The notes under the pieces are model-generated. The model was not told the DNA's origin and made no database searches. It saw only the letters and a program-made list of their open reading frames with translations. A program made the translations under genes and the position numbers. Of a stretch of 21,490 nucleotides of DNA, positions 9,456-17,000 are shown piece by piece (the first letter of the stretch is position 1; the number at the start of each line of letters is the position of its first letter). The stretch comes from a virus. The stretch lies in IMG/VR virus record IMGVR_UViG_3300030451_006234, positions 2,809-24,298 of that record, one strand, 5' to 3'.

Positions 9456-9483
9456 TTGACAAAAATATAATCATGACTATCTT
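9456..9483 (+). promoter_or_regulatory. Sigma70-type promoter for the rightward replication operon
   Basis: A perfect -35 TTGACA (9456-9461) is followed after 16 bases by TATCTT (9478-9483), four of six matches to the -10 consensus. The expected start is near 9490, just before the GAAGGAA ribosome site (9494-9500) and ATG at 9507. The -10 is weaker than that of the opposing promoter, which suggests it may need help or be the regulated partner (inference). Confidence 0.6.
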
Positions 9484-9492
9484 TGTTGTCAA
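9464..9492 (-). promoter_or_regulatory. Sigma70-type promoter for the SNF2 helicase gene
   Basis: Reading leftward, a perfect -35 TTGACA (9492 down to 9487) is separated by 17 bases from TATATT (9469 down to 9464), which matches the -10 consensus at five of six positions. The expected transcript starts near 9457, about 15 bases before the ATG at 9442. It overlaps a rightward promoter on the same bases. Confidence 0.75.
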
Positions 9493-9506
9493 GAAGGAAG
9501 AATAAA

Positions 9507-9905
9507 ATGAAGAATAAAATATTTGAACTATATAAACCCAAAAGCTTAGAAGAGTTTTTGACATTTAAAAGAGAGAACCCCGAAGAGACTTTTGTGTATG
9601 TTCTTCAACATCCCCCTGAGAATATTAATATTCTTAGTGCTTCTAACTTCGGCTATTTGGTTATCTGTTTACCGCAGCTATCACAAATAGTTTTTAGTAC
9701 AGGTCCTTTTGTTTTTAAAATGAGAAAAAACCTACAGGACTTTCGTGCCCAGGATTATATTCTGTGCACCGGTGATCCTGCTGTCATTGGTTTATCAACA
9801 GCCATTGTCAGTGATATTACCACGGGTAAATTTAATCTCTTGAAATGGGATAAAAGAGAGTTTAAATATTATCCATTAAGTATTGACTTATACAAGAAAG
9901 GATAG
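9507..9905 (+). CDS. Conserved phage protein of unknown function
   Basis: This 132-residue protein starts at ATG 9507, just after GAAGGAA; an upstream in-frame TTG at 9483 falls inside the promoter. The middle and end read as a compact alpha/beta protein with CTGDPAVIGLSTAIV (about residues 90-105) and FNLLKWDKREFKYYPLSIDL at the C-terminus. I recall similar endings in first-gene products of marine phage replication operons, but no function is known to me. It is the first gene of the rightward replication block, directly behind the divergent promoter, so it is probably made early. It is followed by a coiled-coil protein four bases later. Confidence 0.6.
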   Translation: MKNKIFELYKPKSLEEFLTFKRENPEETFVYVLQHPPENINILSASNFGYLVICLPQLSQIVFSTGPFVFKMRKNLQDFRAQDYILCTGDPAVIGLSTAIVSDITTGKFNLLKWDKREFKYYPLSIDLYKKG

Positions 9906-9909
9906 AGTA

Positions 9910-10476
9910 ATGAGCGATCTTATGAAGGCGATGGAAAAAGACCAAGAGTCTTTTGCATCGAACACAGATAACATTCAACAGTTGGCTTCTAAGTGTCAAG
10001 AGATGTTGGATTTAGATAAATTAATTTCTGATAAAGAAGCAGAACTAAAAGAACTCGAGAACAGAAGAGATGTTATTAGTTCTGAAGTAATACCCAATCT
10101 TTTATCAGAACAAGGTTTAGCGTCTTTGAATATGATTGACGGTAGTAAAGTAGAAGTAAAAAAGAAATATAGCTGCACCGTCAAAGCTGATCCGGAACTT
10201 AAAGAAAAGGCGCATGAATGGCTTCGCAACAATGGCTTAGGTGATATTATTAAAAACAATGTTGCTGTTAGCTTTGGCACCGGCGAGGATAACAAGGCTG
10301 AAGAGTTTTTTGGCCTTGCCGCATCAAGTGGATATGAACCCGAACAATCTCAAAAGGTTGAACCATCCACATTGAGAGCGCTATTCAGAGAGCGTGTTCA
10401 AAACGGGTTGGACATGCCCTCTGATCTCTTTAATATTTTTATTAAAGATGAAACTAAAATAACCCGTAAAAAATAA
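9910..10476 (+). CDS. Coiled-coil protein of unknown function in the replication block
   Basis: This 188-residue protein begins at ATG 9910, the in-frame ATG after the previous stop; an ATG-less extension to 9883 would overlap the preceding gene. Residues about 35-65 (KLISDKEAELKELENRR) form a clear coiled coil. A beta-rich stretch around LNMIDGSKVEVKKKYS and a charged helix (ELKEKAHEWLRNNGLGDII) follow. The C-terminus ends FNIFIKDETKITRKK. The layout of short coiled coil plus beta/alpha core resembles conserved proteins placed just before the ssDNA-binding gene in marine phages; I cannot give it a function. An accessory role in replication or recombination is inferred from position only. Confidence 0.6.
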   Translation: MSDLMKAMEKDQESFASNTDNIQQLASKCQEMLDLDKLISDKEAELKELENRRDVISSEVIPNLLSEQGLASLNMIDGSKVEVKKKYSCTVKADPELKEKAHEWLRNNGLGDIIKNNVAVSFGTGEDNKAEEFFGLAASSGYEPEQSQKVEPSTLRALFRERVQNGLDMPSDLFNIFIKDETKITRKK

Positions 10477-10489
10477 AGGAACGTGAAAC

Positions 10490-11278
10490 ATGAAACAAGA
10501 AACGAAGACCGCGAATAGCGTACAAACGAAGAAAGACAACTTGCCTATCGCAAGTATGTTTGAAAGCGATGCTCACAAAGGCATGGAACATATTGGAGCC
10601 GATGATCTCGCTCTTCCTTTTATACGGATCTTAGGTGATTTATCTCCGCAAGTTAAGAAATCTAAGGCTGAATATGTGGAAGGTGCAGAACCTGGTATGC
10701 TCTTTAATACAGTTTCGAAAGAACTGTATGATGGTGACAAAGGTATCACTGTGGTGCCTTGTTATTACAAAAGAGAATACGTGGAATGGTCCGACCGAGG
10801 TGAAGGACCGGGTGCTCCAATAGCTGTTCACCCTGCTAGTTCTGATGTTATCAACACAGCACAAAGAGATGCAATGGGAAAGGATAGGTTACCAAATGGA
10901 AATTATTTGGAAAACACTGCATCGTATTATGTGATGGTATTAGGTGATGATGGAAGCGCTGAAACCGCTTTGATCACTATGAAATCTACTAGCTTGAAGA
11001 CGAGTCGACAATGGAACTCGATGATCAGTGGTATCAAACTTCAAGGTACAAACGGAAAGTTTACACCACCAATGTTCAGTCATATGTATCAACTGAAAAC
11101 TGTAGAGATGTCTAATAAAAAAGGCACATGGTCTACGTGGTCAGTAGGTAAGATTGGACCTGTTCAAGACATGTCGATCTACGAGCAAGCAAAAAGTTTT
11201 GCTGATAGTGTATCCAAAGGAGATGTGCAAGCAAAACACGGTGGTGAAGAAACAGCAGAAGATAAAGTTCCCTTCTAA
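10490..11278 (+). CDS. Putative single-stranded DNA-binding protein
   Basis: This 262-residue protein starts at ATG 10490 with AAAGGAACG upstream. The body is beta-rich with many aromatic and basic residues, including PCYYKREYVEWSDRGEGPGAP and TSLKTSRQWNSMISGIK. The C-terminus is acidic and ends EDKVPF, very like the DDIPF/DDVPF tips by which bacterial SSBs and acidic-tailed phage SSBs recruit partners. It lies directly before the primase and in the same operon as two helicases and the polymerase, where an SSB is expected. I do not recognise a classical SSB OB-fold signature, so the assignment rests on tail, composition and context. It might instead be a recombination mediator. Confidence 0.5.
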   Translation: MKQETKTANSVQTKKDNLPIASMFESDAHKGMEHIGADDLALPFIRILGDLSPQVKKSKAEYVEGAEPGMLFNTVSKELYDGDKGITVVPCYYKREYVEWSDRGEGPGAPIAVHPASSDVINTAQRDAMGKDRLPNGNYLENTASYYVMVLGDDGSAETALITMKSTSLKTSRQWNSMISGIKLQGTNGKFTPPMFSHMYQLKTVEMSNKKGTWSTWSVGKIGPVQDMSIYEQAKSFADSVSKGDVQAKHGGEETAEDKVPF

Positions 11279-11292
11279 GGGATTGCTCGCAC

Positions 11293-11316
11293 GGGTGGGG
11301 TTTGATGGCCCCACCC
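11293..11316 (+). other. Strong RNA hairpin between the SSB-like gene and the primase
   Basis: GGGTGGGG (11293-11300) and CCCCACCC (11309-11316) form a perfect 8-bp, almost all-GC stem with an 8-base loop. No T-run follows, so it is not a standard intrinsic terminator. The primase ribosome site AAGGGGA lies at 11322-11327, only six bases downstream, and its GGGG could instead pair with the CCCC of the right arm. Confidence 0.75.
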
Positions 11317-11332
11317 TCACAAAGGGGATTGT

Positions 11333-12853
11333 ATGCAAGAAAGATTTAAACAAATATTTGAAGGCTTTAATGAAGCGCATGGTTATACCTACAAAACAGG
11401 TGAACGTGATGACCGTGGAAAAGAAAAAGTAAAATCGGGATTTGAAAGAAAGATTGTCACTAATGACTTGTGGCAAAAACATTTAGATGGTGAACCCCCA
11501 GCTCTAGGTATTATTCCTATTAATGAAAATAATCAATGTAAGTGGGGCTGTATTGATATTGATATTTACAATCTCGACCATAAAAAGTTAATTCAGAAAA
11601 TTAGAAAACATAATCTACCAATGGTTGTGTTTCGATCAAAGTCCGGTGGAGCTCACGTATTTTTATTTGTAAAAGAATTTGTATCAGCAAAGCTGATGAG
11701 AATAAAACTCAAAGCGATAGCTGATTTACTCGGTTATCAATCATCAGAAATATTTCCAAAGCAGGATGAGGTGTTAGTCAAAGAAGGACATCTCGGTAGC
11801 TTTTTAAATTTACCCTATCATGGTGGTATCAAAAGTATGCGATACGCTTTGAATGAAAATGGTGACGCATTACAACTAGAAGAGTTTATTGAACTGTATG
11901 ATCGTGTATCGCTGACCGAGGTTTCTCTTGATGAGATAAAAATTACCAAACCAAAAATCAAAGAAGTGTTTGAAGAAGGACCACCTTGTCTTAATAAATT
12001 AGCTGAGGATGGCTTCGGAGAAGGTAGTAGAAACAATGCTTTATTCAATATTGGAGTGTTCTACAAAAAAGTCGATCCAGATAATTGGAAAGATTTATTA
12101 GAAGAAGCAAATCAAAAATACGTGGTGCCACAACTCAAAGCTGCAGAAGTTTTAGGTGTCATCAAATCTTTAGAGCGAAAAGGATATGATAAGTATCGAT
12201 GTAAAGATGCACCCATCAATTCAGTTTGCCAAGCAGGTATTTGTAAAACAAAAAAGCATGGAGTTGGTTTTGAAGACGAGCAATTACCCGAACTAAAAAA
12301 TTTAACAAAGATAACTTCTAATCCACCGGAATGGTTTTTAGAAGTCGATGGCAAAGTCATCAAATTAAAATCAGAAGAATTACATAGTCCCAATATGTTT
12401 GCTCTTTGTTGTCTTGACCAAGCTAATCTCGTGGTGGCCAATGTAGCCCCACGAGATTGGCGACAAGTGATACTGAAAGAACTATTAGAAAACTTACAAG
12501 AGATTAAACCTCTCGAGTCATTGAATCATGATAATCAATTAGAGAATCTATTGTATGACTTCACAGTGAATCGCCCAGCTGCAAGAACGAAAGAAGATAT
12601 GCTGAACAAAATGTCGTGGACCGATGATGACCATAGTTATTTCAGATTGGAAGACTTTTATAATTTTGCCAAAAGAAATAATTGGGAGTTAGATAAAACT
12701 AAGACAGGTAATTTATTGAAGCAAGCAGAAGTATTTGTAGAAGAAGTTCGAATGACTTTGAAAAATCAAACACCCCGTATTGTAAAAATAAAAGCGATGA
12801 AGAAATCAGAACCTAGTATATCGGGAGTGAAGTATGCGGACGAGCATTATTAG
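11333..12853 (+). CDS. Archaeo-eukaryotic-type primase (AEP) related to TOTE primases, with four-cysteine C-terminal cluster
   Basis: This 506-residue protein starts at ATG 11333 behind AAGGGGA. The primase core shows the catalytic CIDIDIY (Asp75, Asp77), the RSKSGGAHVFLF motif with His108, and EIFPKQDEV (about 139-147), the pattern of the AEP domain of TOTE conflict-system proteins. A helical part follows with PPCL (Cys219), GSRNNALFNIGVF (PriCT-like), and YRC(8)C(4)C with Cys290, Cys299 and Cys304. The four cysteines could hold an Fe-S cluster or zinc, like the C-terminal domain of primase large subunits (inference). The last 170 residues are charged and unrecognised. Primases make the primers for the phage polymerase encoded downstream. 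In TOTE proteins the primase is fused to a helicase and nuclease; here it stands alone with separate helicase genes. Confidence 0.8.
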   Translation: MQERFKQIFEGFNEAHGYTYKTGERDDRGKEKVKSGFERKIVTNDLWQKHLDGEPPALGIIPINENNQCKWGCIDIDIYNLDHKKLIQKIRKHNLPMVVFRSKSGGAHVFLFVKEFVSAKLMRIKLKAIADLLGYQSSEIFPKQDEVLVKEGHLGSFLNLPYHGGIKSMRYALNENGDALQLEEFIELYDRVSLTEVSLDEIKITKPKIKEVFEEGPPCLNKLAEDGFGEGSRNNALFNIGVFYKKVDPDNWKDLLEEANQKYVVPQLKAAEVLGVIKSLERKGYDKYRCKDAPINSVCQAGICKTKKHGVGFEDEQLPELKNLTKITSNPPEWFLEVDGKVIKLKSEELHSPNMFALCCLDQANLVVANVAPRDWRQVILKELLENLQEIKPLESLNHDNQLENLLYDFTVNRPAARTKEDMLNKMSWTDDDHSYFRLEDFYNFAKRNNWELDKTKTGNLLKQAEVFVEEVRMTLKNQTPRIVKIKAMKKSEPSISGVKYADEHY

Positions 12854-13016
12854 ATGCATGGTTTGTAATAAAAAATATTCTTGGTCGATGATCATCACAA
12901 GAGAAAAAGTTCTTCAACCAGGAAGAAAATCAAAAGCAGACGAGCATTACTGTATTAAGTGTTACAACAGGGGATTTTATGAAAACGATAATACTAGGAC
13001 CACCAGGAACAGGTAA
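12834..13016 (+). CDS. Zinc-ribbon mini-protein
   Basis: This 60-residue ORF starts at ATG 12834 with GGAGTGA just upstream. It overlaps the primase end by 20 nt and the helicase start by 38 nt. It has two CxxC pairs, CMVC (residues 8-11) and CIKC (about 40-43), a typical spacing for a zinc ribbon; the rest is basic. Placement between primase and helicase fits a small DNA- or RNA-binding accessory factor (inference). The overlaps are long for this genome, which lowers confidence, but the ribosome site and the two CxxC pairs make a chance ORF unlikely. Confidence 0.6.
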   Translation: MRTSIIRCMVCNKKYSWSMIITREKVLQPGRKSKADEHYCIKCYNRGFYENDNTRTTRNR

Positions 13017-14487
13017 GACAACAACCCTACTGAATCTGGTTGATCAGTTTATTCAACAAGGTATTCGACCAAAGAGGATAGGATACTTCTCTTTTACCAA
13101 GAAAGCTGCCAATGAAGCAAAGCAAAGGGCTGTCGATAAATTTAATTTAGATGAGAAAGAAGATTTAATTTTTTTTAGAACACTACATTCTTTTGCTTTT
13201 AGATTTTTAGGGGCAACCAAAGAAGGAATGATGAGACCACAGGACTACAGAGACTTTGGTTTGAAATGTGGTATTCCCATTAAAGCTGCAGCGTTTTCTG
13301 ATGAAGACGGTATATTTAATTCTGATAATGAATATTTAAAAACCATAGAGAAAGCAAAAGTCAAAGGTATATCTGTACTCGAACAATACGATAAGAACGA
13401 ACATCTTTTAGATATTGAAAGAGATACTTTGTATTTGATAGATAAAGAATTAGCTCGATACAAAAAAGAAAGAAACATGAAAGACTTTACCGATTTGTTA
13501 TTAGATTTTATTGAGAAAGATATGTCACCAGAGTTTGATGTTTTGTTTATTGATGAAGCGCAAGACTTATCTTATTTGCAATGGCAAATGGTTCGCACGA
13601 TGTGGAAGAAGTCAAAGAAGACATACATCGCAGGTGATGATGACCAAGCTATCTTTCAGTGGGCCGGAGCTGACATTGATCACTTCATTGCATTGAAAGA
13701 AGAAGTGGACGAGATAAAAGTTTTAGAACAATCTTACAGAATACCTGGTGGACCTATTCATGAACTATCACAAAGAATTATTGCAAACGTTTCAAACCGA
13801 TATGATAAAATCTATAAACCAAGAGAAGAAACAGGTGTTTTAAAATATCACAGTGATGTAACTCAAGTAGACATGAGTGAAGGTCAATGGTTAATCTTAT
13901 CGACTGCGCATTATTTTTTAGAAGACGTCAAAGAGTTGTGTGAATTACAAGGTTGGTATTATCAACACCGAGGAAAAAATTCTGTATCACTAGAATTGTT
14001 ATTGGCAATATCGAATTGGGAATCATGGAGAAAGAAAGAACTTTTAACAAATCTAGAAATCAAAAGTATCTATTCTTATCTTGGTGCAAACGTTGCACCA
14101 GGTTTTCGTGATGGTAAAACATTACACTCTAATACAAAGTATTATTTATCACAATGTCAAGAGGAACATGGTTTGTTATCAGACAAAGTATGGTTTGAAA
14201 GTTTTGATAAATTAGATACAATTACTGAAAATTATATAAGAAATATGAGAGCAAATGGGGAAAAGATAAATCGTAATCCTAGAATTCTTTTGTCGACGAT
14301 ACATGGAGCCAAGGGTGGTGAAGCAGATAAAGTTTTAGTTTTACCAGACTTAACCAAAGCTGCATTAGATCAAAGCGATAAGAGTCCAGATGAATTACAT
14401 CGTTTATTTTATGTAGCAACAACCAGGGCAAAAAAAGAATTGCATATTGTGAGTCCTAGAAATTATGAAAGGTCTTACTCTTTATGA
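12979..14487 (+). CDS. UvrD/Rep-like superfamily 1 DNA helicase
   Basis: This 502-residue helicase is shorter than cellular UvrD (about 720). The start is ATG 12979 after AGGGGA. Motifs are all visible: Walker A GPPGTGKT (7-14), SFTKKAANEAK (motif Ia, 38-48), DEAQDL (192-197), GDDDQAIFQWAGAD (219-232), LEQSYRIP (motif IV), TIHGAKGGEADKVLVLPD (motif V) and LFYVATTRAKKELHIV (motif VI) near the C-terminus. Domain 2B seems reduced. Such 3'-5' helicases unwind DNA in replication or recombination-dependent repair. It lies downstream of the primase and overlaps the next gene (ATGA), so it is part of the replication operon. Which of this and the SNF2 helicase drives the fork cannot be told from sequence; this is the better candidate. 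Confidence 0.9.
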   Translation: MKTIILGPPGTGKTTTLLNLVDQFIQQGIRPKRIGYFSFTKKAANEAKQRAVDKFNLDEKEDLIFFRTLHSFAFRFLGATKEGMMRPQDYRDFGLKCGIPIKAAAFSDEDGIFNSDNEYLKTIEKAKVKGISVLEQYDKNEHLLDIERDTLYLIDKELARYKKERNMKDFTDLLLDFIEKDMSPEFDVLFIDEAQDLSYLQWQMVRTMWKKSKKTYIAGDDDQAIFQWAGADIDHFIALKEEVDEIKVLEQSYRIPGGPIHELSQRIIANVSNRYDKIYKPREETGVLKYHSDVTQVDMSEGQWLILSTAHYFLEDVKELCELQGWYYQHRGKNSVSLELLLAISNWESWRKKELLTNLEIKSIYSYLGANVAPGFRDGKTLHSNTKYYLSQCQEEHGLLSDKVWFESFDKLDTITENYIRNMRANGEKINRNPRILLSTIHGAKGGEADKVLVLPDLTKAALDQSDKSPDELHRLFYVATTRAKKELHIVSPRNYERSYSL

Positions 14488-14963
14488 GTAAAAATTTTTC
14501 TGTTGTTCCCATGACATTAAAAGAATCAAATGAATTTGTAGATGAATATCATTCTCATAACAAAAGAGTACAAGGATATAAATTTGCTATTGGGGCTGTT
14601 CATCAAGATAAATTAGTTGGTGTTGCTATTTGTGGTCGACCTATTTCTGCAACACTAGATAATAAAAGAACAATTGAACTTCTTCGCTCCTGTGTTTTGG
14701 ATGATGCTCCAAAGAATACAAACAGTTTTTTATATGGTCGTTCTTGGAGAGTCGCAGAAGCAATGGGTTATGAAAAGATGATTACGTATACTTTGGTTGA
14801 GGAAAAAGGAAGTGCGTGTAAAGCAATTGGAATGAAAATTGTAGGACAAACACAAGACACAACTAAGGCATGGAAGAAAAAAGAAGAGCGGGACGGTATC
14901 AAAAGACAGTCACAAGAAATATATAGAAAACCGAAATACCGATGGGAGAAGGTAATAAAATGA
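14484..14963 (+). CDS. XF1762-family GNAT-fold protein (Mom-like)
   Basis: This 159-residue protein starts in an ATGA overlap with the helicase. It has the pattern of the phage XF1762 family: HSHNKRVQGYKFAIGAV (about 23-39), LVGVAICGRPISATLD (44-59), a TIELLRSC strand-helix (63-70), LYGRSWRVAEAMGYEKMITYTL (83-104), EKGSACKAIGMK (108-119) and a charged tail. This family belongs to the GNAT fold and is related to phage Mu Mom, which modifies adenine in phage DNA. Whether this member modifies DNA, another molecule, or acts as an acetyltransferase cannot be seen. Its place in the replication operon, in a phage that also has a C5 methyltransferase, is compatible with DNA modification (inference). 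Confidence 0.75.
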   Translation: MSKNFSVVPMTLKESNEFVDEYHSHNKRVQGYKFAIGAVHQDKLVGVAICGRPISATLDNKRTIELLRSCVLDDAPKNTNSFLYGRSWRVAEAMGYEKMITYTLVEEKGSACKAIGMKIVGQTQDTTKAWKKKEERDGIKRQSQEIYRKPKYRWEKVIK

Positions 14964-15151
14964 GAATTATATACATGGATAAAAAACTTTATGTAAGTTT
15001 GAGTGATGAAGAGATTGATAATTTTTACAAAAACAAACACAAGACTGTAGAGATTGATATTGGTTATTTAAAAGTTTTACATGAAGACGTAACTCAAGCC
15101 ATGCAACAAGCATGGAGAGAGATGGTCGAAGAAAAGTATGGCAAGAAATAA
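14960..15151 (+). CDS. Small protein of unknown function
   Basis: This 63-residue protein starts at ATG 14960 because GGAGAAGG (14945-14952) ends eight bases before it; the in-frame ATG at 14942 precedes that ribosome site. It begins with two short strands (MRIIYMDKKLYVSLSDEEI), then a helix rich in Glu, Lys and Trp. No known motif. It overlaps the GNAT gene by 4 nt and the polymerase by 14 nt, so it is translated as part of the operon. Confidence 0.55.
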   Translation: MRIIYMDKKLYVSLSDEEIDNFYKNKHKTVEIDIGYLKVLHEDVTQAMQQAWREMVEEKYGKK

Positions 15152-17000
15152 TTTACAGATACCGATGTTCTCTCCGCAAACGGAGTGGACGCCACCGGAT
15201 GAACTAAAAGATTTATCACAAGCCAAACAAATTGCGATTGACTTAGAAACAAGAGATCCCAATCTTACGACACTTGGTTCAGGTAGTGTTCGTGGTGATG
15301 GTGAGATTGTGGGTATCGCGGTGGCTGTCGAAGGTTGGCAAGGATACTTTCCGATTGCTCATGAAGGTGGGGGTAACATTGACAAGAAGATTGTCATGGA
15401 TTGGTTCAAAGATATTTTGAAAACTCCGGCTACAAAAATATTTCACAATGCGATGTATGACGTATCGTGGATACGAGCTGCAGGTTTAAAGATTGAAGGA
15501 AAGATTATTGACACGATGATTGCAGGCTCTTTAGTAAATGAAAATAGACTGCGATATAACTTAGACTCTTTGGCCAGAGAATATGTGGGCATGGGTAAGA
15601 ATGAAAAATTATTATTTGAAGCTGCAAAAGAATGGGGTGTCAATCCTAAAAAAGAAATGTGGAGATTACCGGCAATGCATGTCGGTGAGTATGCAGAACA
15701 AGATGCTGTCGCTACACTGAAACTTTGGGAACGATTACAACAAGAGATTACAGCACAGGATCTATGGGATATTTTCAATACAGAAATAGAACTCTTTCCT
15801 TGTTTGGTTGATATGAAATTTCAAGGTGTTCGAGTAGACCTGGACAAAGCTCATCAAATAAAAAAAGATTTAGTCAAAGAAGAAAAACAATATTTAAAAA
15901 AGATCAAAGATGAAACAGGTTTGAATGTAGAGATTTGGGCAGCTGCATCTATTGCGAAAGTCTTTGATAAACTAAAACTACCCTATGATCAAACAGCTAC
16001 TGGAGCTCCGAGTTTTACCAAGAACTTTTTATCACAACACCCTAACGAAATAGCACAAGCCATTGCTCAAGCGAGAGAAATTAACAAAGCGCACACGACA
16101 TTTATTGATACGATTTTAGAACACGAGCACAACGGAAGAATTCATGCGGACATCAATCAAATACGATCTGATGACGGTGGAACGGTGACGGGCCGATTCT
16201 CTTATTCTAATCCTAATCTTCAGCAAATCCCCGCTCGAAGTAAGAAAATTGGTCCGTTAATTCGTAGTTTGTTTTTACCAGAAGAGAACTGTGTATGGGG
16301 TGCCTTCGATTATTCTCAACAAGAACCGAGGATCGTGGTTCATTACGCAGCTCTATCACAACTGCAAGGAGTTGGTGATATTGTGAACGCGTACCGTGAA
16401 GGTGACGCAGACTTTCATCAAGCGGTCGCAGACATGGCTGACATCAATAGAAAAGACGCCAAAACGATTAACCTGGGTTTGATGTATGGCATGGGTAAAA
16501 ATAAATTAATGGCAGAACTAGGACTCTTGGTCGAGCAAGCAGAGAAACTTTTGAAACAATATCATGAGCGAGCTCCGTTCGTGAAACAACTCATCGATGC
16601 TGTATCACGCAGGGCTCAAGAACGTGGACGCATTCGCACGATTGGTGGTCGTATTTGTCATTTTGATTTATGGGAACCAGCTAGCTTTGGTATTCACAAA
16701 CCATTGCCTCACGCAGATGCACTAGCGGAACATGGACCGGGGATTAAAAGAGCGTTCACTTACAAGGCTTTGAATAAACTAATTCAAGGTAGTGCTGCGG
16801 ATATGACAAAGATTGCCATGGTCAAATTGTATCGGGAGGGGGTTATTCCTATGATTCAGATACATGATGAACTAGATGTTTCGGTGGAGAACCCAAAACA
16901 AGCACAGAAAATAATTGAGGTTATGGAAGAAGCTGTTAAACTAGAAGTTCCAAACAAAGTCGATTACGAAAAAGGAAATAACTGGGGAGAAATTAAATGA
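15138..17000 (+). CDS. polA: Family A DNA polymerase (3'-5' exonuclease + polymerase), Leu at the '762' position
   Basis: This 620-residue protein is a complete phage polymerase without the 5'-3' nuclease domain of cellular Pol I. The exonuclease part (about 1-210) has DLETRDP (Asp35, Glu37), FHNAMYDVSWI and YAEQDAVATLKLW, giving all Exo I-III acidic residues. In the polymerase part, motif A is FDYSQQEPRIVVHYA (Asp391). Motif B is NRKDAKTINLGLMYG, where Leu446 sits at the site of E. coli Phe762. Motif C is QIHDELDVSV (Asp577, Glu578), and TVTGRFSYSNPNLQQIP is the template/thumb-palm TGR segment. It is the replicative polymerase of this phage. ATG 15138 overlaps the preceding ORF by 14 nt; the following gene starts in an ATGA overlap. 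Confidence 0.95.
   Translation: MARNNLQIPMFSPQTEWTPPDELKDLSQAKQIAIDLETRDPNLTTLGSGSVRGDGEIVGIAVAVEGWQGYFPIAHEGGGNIDKKIVMDWFKDILKTPATKIFHNAMYDVSWIRAAGLKIEGKIIDTMIAGSLVNENRLRYNLDSLAREYVGMGKNEKLLFEAAKEWGVNPKKEMWRLPAMHVGEYAEQDAVATLKLWERLQQEITAQDLWDIFNTEIELFPCLVDMKFQGVRVDLDKAHQIKKDLVKEEKQYLKKIKDETGLNVEIWAAASIAKVFDKLKLPYDQTATGAPSFTKNFLSQHPNEIAQAIAQAREINKAHTTFIDTILEHEHNGRIHADINQIRSDDGGTVTGRFSYSNPNLQQIPARSKKIGPLIRSLFLPEENCVWGAFDYSQQEPRIVVHYAALSQLQGVGDIVNAYREGDADFHQAVADMADINRKDAKTINLGLMYGMGKNKLMAELGLLVEQAEKLLKQYHERAPFVKQLIDAVSRRAQERGRIRTIGGRICHFDLWEPASFGIHKPLPHADALAEHGPGIKRAFTYKALNKLIQGSAADMTKIAMVKLYREGVIPMIQIHDELDVSVENPKQAQKIIEVMEEAVKLEVPNKVDYEKGNNWGEIK

Larger units (their letters stand above)
9453..9495. 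repeat. 10-bp perfect inverted repeat containing both -35 boxes
   Basis: TTCTTGACAA at 9453-9462 and its exact complement TTGTCAAGAA at 9486-9495 flank a 23-base spacer. Each arm contains the -35 box of one of two overlapping divergent promoters, whose -10 boxes both lie in the spacer. Confidence 0.85.

Noticed and set aside
9443-9541. N-terminal extension of the SNF2 helicase to a start at 9541
   Set aside because: It would cover both promoters and the start of the divergent gene; ATG 9442 directly precedes the conserved Q-like motif region.
10635-11482. Several 62-113 codon frames on both strands around the SSB-like gene and the primase start
   Set aside because: All lie inside or antisense to better supported genes and lack ribosome sites; one also crosses the GC hairpin.
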